The translations under genes and the position numbers were made by a program. A stretch of DNA of 64,000 nucleotides from Castor canadensis. Lineage: Eukaryota; Chordata; Mammalia; Rodentia; Castoridae. Location of the stretch: assembly GCF_047511655.1 (NCBI RefSeq), contig NC_133391.1, positions 129,612,906 to 129,676,905 on the forward strand, written 5' to 3'. The notes beneath the pieces were generated by a model. That model was not told the origin of the DNA and did no database searches. It saw nothing but the letters and a program-made list of their open reading frames with translations. Positions 56,576-64,000 of the stretch are shown here, one piece after another. Position 1 is the stretch's first letter; every line of letters starts with the position of its first letter.

Positions 56576-58685
56576 TTTACCCTGGCTTTAAATCTTTTAT
56601 ATCTACTGTCTGTCATATCTTGCCTCCACAGATACAATGTGAGAAACTTGTAGATATAGAGCACATTCTATTCATTTTCGAACCTTTTTTTATCCCTTTG
56701 CACAATACTGAGGGCACAATAGGCTTCTAAAAATATTGCTTTATTGAAAAAAAATGTGGTCCTTCTAGAGGAGGGAAATGGGAGGGCTATAAAATGATCC
56801 ACTTTACTGTAGGAAGAAGATTCTAGAAAACCTCTGTAAATATAAACTTATTTTAGCTAAACATTTTATAAACTTTTAATGTTTAAAAGAGATAGTAGTA
56901 CAAGTGAATACAGTGGTGTGCATGCTCAAAAGTTTTATTGATATAGGTAAGGAATAAAAAGTATTTGTAGGTCATGGCATCTAGTAACTACTCATGATGC
57001 TTTTCTGTGATTTTGCTTTTTAAACCAGTCCAGTGTTTATCATCAGAGTCAAGATCTGCGGAGAACTCAGTGCAGTGCCATCCATGCTTACTCCGTCCAC
57101 TTGCACTGTTTGCCCCATCATTCTCAGGCCTTGGTATGGAATGTCTCTCCTTTGGACTGGGGGAACCTCAGGGAGGAGAGGAAGCTCAGTGTGTAAGAAT
57201 GCACAGAGAGGAGCGCCGCTGACTCAAAGGAGGAAAAGGGCAAGGAGGAGGAAGACTGTAGCCCAAGCAGGCACCTGAGGGAAGAGTGAGACAGGTGGTC
57301 ACAGAGGGAGAGAAACAGCAATCTGTGTTTAAAGGGGACAGCATGACATTGCAAAGGAGATCCCTGTGCCTCCTTTTCAGGCAGGCAGGTAGATCGGTAG
57401 AACCTCTTGGTTCTACATTCGCCATTGAAAACACAAAGGGCCAGGGTAGAGGGTGACCCCACACTCACCACTCTCTGTTTGCCTCCCTTTCTTCTTAGGG
57501 CCAGGGTGACATCACAAGAACAATGGTACTTTAAGGCCAAACTTCACCTCCCCAGAAAGAAATCATCTTTGAAAAAACAAACTTGCTCCCTAACCACATA
57601 AAATACAGCCTGAAATCCTCCCTCTCTACCAGTGAATGCTGTGATTTTTGCTGCTCTTGATCTTCTTCATCCTTGACGCAACAGCTTCCCTAGGGGAATT
57701 CTGGTTGCCACGAACATCAGAAGAGATACAGCATTCTTTTCTGGGCAGCTCAAGGTCATTCTCCGTAATGTTAGAAGAGGCAGTTTCTTGGGAACAGAAC
57801 AGTGACAATTATGCTTCCCAATAGATGTCCATGTCCTTAATCTGCCCCCCTGTGAGTGAAACAACAAAGCTGGCATTTCAGTCCTGGGATGAGGAGTGTG
57901 ACTGCCAGCTCTGATAGGATGCACTGGGGGGAGGGGCTGAGGGCTTATCACTGGACGCCTTTTCCCTCCTCCTGAAGGGCACAGAGGGGTTAAATAAGAG
58001 GAGCAGGCAGAGAAAAGAGGTGGAAAGAGGATTGACTCTGAGGGAGGGAGGGTAGGGGCAAGAGGGAAGGCAGGTGAAGGTGAGAGACTGGGGGGGGTGG
58101 GAAGGGGGCACGCAGCAGGAATCTTCTGCTCTCTTGGAAACAGGGAATCTCATCAGAATAGCAAGTAGGGGCAGGCAAAGGAGAGGACTAAAGGAGAACC
58201 CTGCAGAGAGTCACCTTCAGAACAAAGAAAGAGCAAAGATCTAAGAGTCCTCAGGCTTCTGTGACAATGCTGTGGGAGTCTGGGAGACCAGCAGCTGTGC
58301 TGTCACTGAGTCTGAAAGGAGCTGGTCAGGAGCAGATGTCAGGTTCCTACCCATGTTGCAGAGAAGAATGACAGCGGATCACCATGAGGGAGTGGCTAGG
58401 GGGCTGCACTGACAGTCTCCAGTGTCCCAAATGAGGGCAGCTCACTTGCTGTGCCTAGTGTGGGTGGAAAGCAGGGCTGAACTGATGTCTCTACCTACTG
58501 AGTTTTACTGGGCTCACAGGCAACAGGAGCCAGTGCAGTGTGGTAGAAGGGGCCACAGATCTGCATTTGGGACCCCACATCAAAACTCTCATAAAGTTTA
58601 TAGCCTTTACGTGTGCTGCATAACTTCTCAAGCCTCCTTTCTGTCTGCTAAATGGGTATGCCAGTCCTTGATCAGTTGTTCTGTG
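56576..58685. other. Repeat-poor sequence, no gene recognised
   Basis: Overlapping frames on both strands (up to 138-142 codons at 57124-57540 and 58422-58850) follow local GC and purine strand bias. The purine-rich tract 58010-58115 includes a run of eight G. No domain, no convincing exon pair. Confidence 0.35.
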
Positions 58686-58689
58686 GTCA

Positions 58690-58935
58690 TTTATGATGTA
58701 TTTACTGGGCAGCATCTACAAGTCAGCATTGGCTCACTAAGCACCAGGTACTATAAATGTACCAATTCATTCCAAGAGCCCTACCAGGTAAATTCTATGA
58801 TTTACCTCCATTTCACAAGTAGAGAAGAAGAACCAAGAAGCGTTGAGTAGGATGCCCAAGGTCACACAGCAGCTGGGAATTGGGGAGGCTGGATTTAAAC
58901 CCAGGCACCTTAGCTCCAGAGTCCAAGTTCCCATC
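58690..58935 (-). repeat. MIR SINE, antisense
   Basis: 'gcaccaggtactataaatg', 'ttacctccatttcacaagtag', 'atgcccaaggtcacacagcagctgg', 'ctggatttaaacccaggcacc' and 'agctccagagtcc' give a clear reversed MIR, including its conserved core. Confidence 0.85.
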
Positions 58936-61180
58936 TTCTGCTCAGCCTCCAGATATTCACAGGCTTCCCCTTTTGTCTGGAAAGTGAGGAGATGCTTGAC
59001 CACATCATCTCTGAGGGTGTTTCCACCCCTTAGGTTTGAAGAACCCACCACGCAGTGACTCTGGCTTTCGGAAGAATGGCTTGCACCCAGGGTTTACCCA
59101 CACCCCCAGGTCCAGGGTGTGCTTGTGCACACAGAGGGCAGACGGGGGAAATTGTCCATAATTCTCTAAAGCTTCTGCTCCCTCAGCCTTGGTGCACCTC
59201 CTGCTGGCACCTAGAGTGGACACACAAATGGGTGTACCTGAGCACAGAAGCAAGTCCTCATACCGCTGAAGGGGAAAGAGAACAATGGATTTGTGGGATG
59301 CCTGGGAGAGATCTATCACAGAACTTTTTATTATTTTTTATATTTGCTCAATTTTATTCCATTTGCTAAAGTGATGGTTAAAGGTCTGATGAAATTATAT
59401 ACTCTGGGCATCCTGAAATCAATGACAACAAACTACTATCTAAGGCAATGGCAAAAATACTAAAGTGCTCTTTGCACTGTGTATATGTTTTTCTTTTACT
59501 CAGAGCTAGATAAACATACTTTAGAAAGATTGTTTTTCTTCTACCCCAATCCTGCATGTCTCCTAGTCTCAGTGTGCATCTGAGAGGGGCCAGGAATGAG
59601 AACAGGATCCAGAGGGTGATGTAGTTCTGTAGGGCATATGAAGTCCAGCACTGGATTAACCCCAGGAGGCATATCTATGGCACTATGGCCTATGTGGTAG
59701 TTATTTTTCATAGTATGGCTTATGAAGGAAGGAAAAGGGATTTGTGTTTGAAAAATAAACAAGCAGCCACAATGCCCCACATCAAGAAGAAATTATAGAC
59801 TCCAATATTTTTAAGCAAGATGGTAAGACCCTGAGAACTACCCACAGAAAGACAATGTTGCTTTCCATACACATTTTCTCAACTTTCAAATTCCCACACA
59901 GGGATGTAAGGAAGGAACTTACCTAATGAGGAATGTGGGTGACTTGGTAGAGATTCCTGTTAGGGAATATTATAATGGGCTTTTAAAATTCTGATTTTTC
60001 TGAGGCAAAGAGAGGCTGACCTGGTCTGTGGGTCCTGTGTGAGGGGCTAGGGGCTTCCCCACTTTAGAGGCCAGGAAGAAATCAGGGAGATGGAGTGAAA
60101 AGCTGACAGGAAGGGCACAACACAAGCAACGTGTGGCAGACTTCCCTAGGCAGAGCTAGGTTGAGAAGGCCTGCAGCTGTCCAGGTATCATTTGCTCCCC
60201 ACCAAGTCAGAGGTCTGGCCATGAGACCAGCAGAGCAATTGTGTGACTATTCCAGAACCAGCCTCAGATTAGAGGGTGGAAAAACACCGACATTTTCCTC
60301 CATTGTAAAGCCTGGATCCTCCCAGAGAGAAATGACCACAGGCAGACCCTCTTAAAGGCTACATCATGCTGTGAGCTTTGGGAGGTGGCCATGATGTCCC
60401 CAGGCCTCTACCAGTATCTCCACCCAGCTTACTACTATGATTAAATCAGCTGAGGACAGGAGTTTAAAGACATGGTGACTAGAGATCAGAAAGTCAAGCA
60501 ACGGGCTTCACCGAGGAAACTCCCTACATATTTGCTCTTGGATCTCTGTAGAAGCATGAGCCAGACACTTTCAGTCTGCTGATGAGTACTGTCCTGGACT
60601 GGGGTTTGGCAGGGGCGGAGGGACCGTTGAAATCACTTAAGATTCTGGAAAAGGCAGAACAAAGGGAGACAGGAGAAAGCCTGGAACACAAAATTATAGC
60701 TAAGTTTTACAACATAAACACTTGTGGAAGAGCCAGTGATGTCCAGAAGTCCAACAGAGGAGTAAACAACAAAAATAGTCTTCAGTACTTTGGGTTTGTT
60801 GACAGGAGAGGGATTATGGAGTCAGAGGCTGGGCATGAGACAGGATAGGGAGTGTTCTCCGGCACTGTGGGACAGAGAATGCAATGAGTTGGGACTAGGG
60901 TGGCCCTAGGTACCTCTCTGGCCTCATCCTGGAGAGAACACAAGCATTTGCCAAAAACGAACCTAAGCAAGCTGCAGACTGTGCCTTCCTCCTGTGCTGT
61001 ACCATTTGATGACCATTTTCCTCCCTGCTGCAGCCCCAAACCCTGCAATTTATCTTTCAAATGATTTCACATGATGGGAGACTCCTATGAGTTTCCACTC
61101 TCTAAAAAGCTCCCTCTTTTCTTTCCATTCAGATATTCACAGTTGTGATGACATCATAAAGGGATAAGTGGGCCTCTCCT
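58936..61180. other. Repeat-poor sequence, no gene recognised
   Basis: Two 104-codon frames overlap on opposite strands at 59005-59369 without domains. A CTCF-like motif lies at 59194-59207. Confidence 0.35.
59194..59207 (-). promoter_or_regulatory. CTCF-like motif
   Basis: The minus strand reads CCAGCAGGAGGTGC, 12 of 14 positions as in the common CCAGCAGGGGGCGC core. Single-motif matches of this kind also occur by chance. Confidence 0.25.
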
Positions 61181-61218
61181 ATCATCTATCTATCTATCAA
61201 TCATCTATCTATCTATCT
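61181..61218. repeat. (ATCT)n microsatellite
   Basis: About nine ATCT units with one interruption (caatc). Confidence 0.92.
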
Positions 61219-61640
61219 TCTGTCAGAATAGACAGCACACAGTTTCCTTCATGTGAAAATATCTCAGTGCAAACATTGTCAGTAACTCTCTTTGTAACCA
61301 AGTCCTGCCACTTTAAAGAACTGCAGCTTCCAGTCACATGAATTGAAGAATACAGACAATTTAGAGACAAACTCTAGCCACTTTCTCACAGCAACCTCAT
61401 CCCAAGAAGGAGGGCAGATCTGCAAGTTCCAGGGACTCCACCTTGGGATGTCTTTCTGGTGTCCACTGAGACTCTCCCTCTGTTCATGTTTGCCTCCACA
61501 TTCCTCTGGCCAGAGAGCTCCCTCTTGTGGTTCTTTGAAGCACATTCTTTTTATTTTCAGCTCATGAAATTTTAGGTAATTCCAAACACAAGCCTACATG
61601 TATGAGCTCTTAGATCTCTACTTACATTCTTTTGTTGATG
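61219..61640. other. Unique sequence, no gene recognised
   Basis: An 88-codon minus frame and a 74-codon plus frame overlap here without domains. A CTCF-like motif lies at 61517-61530. Confidence 0.4.
61517..61530 (-). promoter_or_regulatory. CTCF-like motif
   Basis: The minus strand reads CCACAAGAGGGAGC, close to the CCAC(C/T)AG(A/G)GGGC core. Same orientation as the motif at 59194. Confidence 0.28.
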
Positions 61641-61644
61641 ATAA

Positions 61645-61880
61645 TACTTACTAACCTTATTGAACCACTAATTACATGGCAGATCCTAAATGTTAACTCT
61701 CACAATAACCTCAGAAGGTAGGTATAATTGTTTCCCTTATTTTATAAATGAAGTTCCCTAATGGAGCAAGATCACAGAGATAGTGAGTCATGGAGAATGA
61801 TCTGATACAGCAGCTGTAGTCTAGGCCCAAGCCTCAGCACTTCCCCCTTCTCCCTCCCTAAGCTGAGTATGGAGCCCAGA
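61645..61880 (-). repeat. MIR SINE, antisense
   Basis: 'tgttaactctcacaataacctcagaaggtagg', 'ttcccttattttataaatg' and 'gagcaagatcacagagatag' follow a reversed MIR. Confidence 0.7.
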
Positions 61881-62270
61881 TCTGCCAATATGTGTATCAA
61901 CCATTTTGGCATGAAACTCAGGGCCCTCCACTGATTCTGTAATGAGCACAGAGATTTCTTTGCAACTCACCATTTTAGGCTGACTTTTAAACATATTTAA
62001 TATTTAAAAAATGCTCCACTTTACAAACCAAGGTCCTTAGATAAGGTTCTACACTTGATTTTGCTATATAGAAAAAAATAAACTTAATGTATTTTCTACT
62101 TTTTAGTATCCCTATATCAAAAGTGTAAATAGCACATTATTCCTTCTTTTTTTCTACTACAGATAAGGTTTTCAGAAAAATTTAGTGTATCTTTAGGTTT
62201 TGAACATTTCTCTTAAATAAATACTTGAAGCTGTTTTCCCCCCTGTAATTTGGAGAGTTAGATTCCTGAG
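61881..62270. other. Unique sequence, no feature recognised
   Basis: Nothing supportable. Confidence 0.45.
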
Positions 62271-62271
62271 T

Positions 62272-62480
62272 TTTGAAAGTACACTGGTTTGGGAGCCAAA
62301 ATATAATCAGCCTTACATCTGGCTCTGTCTTTTAGCAGCTGCCTGACCTAGGCAAGCATTTAACATTTCTGGATTCCAGTTTCCTTATCTATAAAATGGA
62401 GGAATTTGAACAGATGAATTTTATACCTCTTTCTAGCTGGAATATGAAACTTGGTGGTTTAATATTGTGAGAGCAAATAT
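62272..62480 (+). repeat. MIR SINE
   Basis: 'ctggtttgggagccaaaat', 'catctggctctgtctttta', 'tgcctgacctaggcaagcattt', 'tctggattccagtttccttatctataaaatgg' follow MIR. Confidence 0.75.
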
Positions 62481-63860
62481 ATGAAAAATATAATAATGAT
62501 TAGCAGGTGTTTGTTGATAACTTCACTCATGCAATTATACACCACCTACCCTATGGTAAGTTAAGCTTGTTATTACTTAGATCCTGTGAAAAGGGCTGAT
62601 TGGCTTGGAATCCATGATAGGGAATCTCAAGGTGAAAATGAAATTTTTGTCATATTCTTGTCCAGTTTCTGAGCAGTTCATTAGAACAAAAAGAAGTTGG
62701 GATGTGCCCTCCAGTCTCTTGGGCCATGTATGTACATGGCCACATATGCTTTTCTATTGCATGTGTACAGTGGAAGCCCAAAGGATGTAAATAATAACAT
62801 AGCTGACATGTGTTACTTTAGAAGGAGTTTTTTTTTTTCCTTTTTCTTAATTTGAGTCACACTTAGCATCCTCAAAAATGCAGCAGAACCCAGGGTTAGC
62901 CCTGTCTGTGTAACTCTTCGTGGTTAACCCTACAGAATGTGAGGGTAAGAAGTCAGGAATAGTTTCTCCTGAAACCACTAATGAGTAGAGTCAGGCCACG
63001 GTTAATAGAAGAAGAAAGAGGACATTTGGGTCCATGGCCTCCTCTAGACCATGTAGTAAACAAGTCTGTTTTTCTAGTTTCCAAGGGTTCTTCTTTTACA
63101 GGATTATTATTTTTTTAAAGTCAAGTTATATAGGACCAATCTTCATTATTGGAAGCAAAGAAAACAGTTTTCCAGTGTATGAATGGGAGATATTAAAGTC
63201 AACCTTAACCTAAGATGAGAGAATCATCTCATCTTCCAGGAGAACCATCCAGCCTTCAGAAATTTCAGGGTAGAAGAGATGATGCGATCTGTCCTGGTTC
63301 TCAGCTGCCAGGAACAGACTTCCACTTCTGGCTTGGGTAAGCACAGGACAATATCCCAGAATCACTGCACACGTTGTACTGGTCATGTCTGCAGTTCCTC
63401 TCCCCTGAACGGCAAGCATGCTGCTTGCCCTTTTGCTTCTCCAGCACCATATTCAAACTCTCAGGTGGGTGCTCCCCATTGATGGAGCTCTCTCAGCTGC
63501 AGGGCAAGTGTGAGAGTGAGCATCAGGTTCCAGAGAGAAGTTGGCTTGGCCTCCTAAGGTGGGAGTTCTCTAGTGTAATTTATTAATCATATTCTCATCA
63601 GGAAATTGATGACACTCTCAACTAGAATGATTCAAATGAGTTTAATGAAAAACTACTGTAATTATAAAGGTGTAGAAAGAACAAAGCAACCCAACATGAG
63701 AAGGGGAGGCTACTTAGGACAGCAACTCTGAGAGAAGTTCACAGGGATAGAAATCCTGTGGCCTGGATTCTGTCTTGGTCCCAACTCATTGTGTTGGGTG
63801 AGGAAGGCTGATGACCCACTGCCCTAAACTCAGGACTACTGTTTCCTCATCTATGTAACA
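62481..63860. other. Repeat-poor sequence, no gene recognised
   Basis: Short frames only. A donor-like 'ggcttgggtaagcac' at about 63332-63346 and an upstream 'ccagccttcag' were looked at but do not make a convincing exon. Confidence 0.35.
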
Positions 63861-63864
63861 AGGG

Positions 63865-64000
63865 GTTTAATTTCACTACATCATTCACTCATCCAAGACA
63901 TTTACTGAGGACCCACTATATGTCTCGCACTGTACTTGGTGTTGGTGATGCAAAAGTGAAGAGAGGACACAATGATCCAGCCTTCAAGAATCTTTAGCTT
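63865..64000 (-). repeat. LINE-2-like 3' end, antisense, cut by window edge
   Basis: 'cattcactcatccaagacatttactgagg', 'cccactatatgtctcgcactgtacttggtg' and 'ttggtgatgcaaaagtgaag' match the reversed 3' end of this family ('...tttattgagcacctactatg'). Confidence 0.6.

Noticed and set aside
57124..57540. 138-codon minus frame overlapping plus-strand frames
   Set aside because: Several frames on both strands are open together, so this reflects base composition and not a gene.
58422..58850. 142-codon plus-strand frame
   Set aside because: Its end runs into an antisense MIR, and no domain or exon boundary is visible.
63265..63337. Possible exon between 'ccagccttcag' and 'ttgggtaagcac'
   Set aside because: The acceptor has a poor pyrimidine tract and the enclosed frame is short and unremarkable.

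Overview
This window is nuclear DNA from a placental mammal, almost certainly a rodent. It has interspersed LINE-1, SINE and LTR copies at every stage of decay, ancient mammalian repeats (MIR, LINE-2-like, MER2/Tigger, hAT-Charlie) and long AT-rich stretches with no open frame above about 160 codons. The SINEs are composites of one or two B1/Alu-like monomers joined to a tRNA-derived ID-like monomer. That architecture, and the wording of the ID part, suggests a squirrel-unrelated rodent such as a beaver or another castorimorph. The species call is inference and was not tested against a database.

No complete protein-coding gene is visible. The window reads as intergenic or deep intronic DNA. 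The best candidate for host coding sequence is one putative exon at 36293-36452, with a strong acceptor, a strong donor and a start codon opening 18 codons. It could be the first coding exon of a plus-strand gene, but I cannot name the gene and found no second exon.

Layout. 1-5.8 kb: LINE-2-like fragments, a MER2/Tigger copy and one SINE. 5.8-9.3 kb: a degraded plus-strand LINE-1 ORF2 with a SINE nested in it. 10.3-11.3 kb: an LTR-like block, then a 390-bp element whose ends are long inverted repeats. 11.6-12.6 kb: a younger 5'-truncated LINE-1. 14-25 kb: old L1, hAT, MaLR LTR and LINE-2-like debris. 25-30 kb: a MIR, simple repeats and another MaLR LTR. 30-37 kb: mostly unique sequence with one trimeric SINE and the candidate exon. 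38-43 kb: L1 3' ends, LTRs and a trimeric SINE. 45-49 kb: the most structured part, with a pair of related modules about 3 kb apart, four SINE copies or fragments, a long TTCC tract, and a U6 snRNA copy fused to an L1 3' end. 49-64 kb: MIR and LINE-2-like fragments, two trimeric SINEs and long unique stretches.

The points most worth following are the 390-bp long-inverted-repeat element, the U6/L1 chimera, the paired modules of which only one carries an ID insertion, and the candidate exon. Repeat family names come from memory of consensus sequences. Where only the class is clear, only the class is given.
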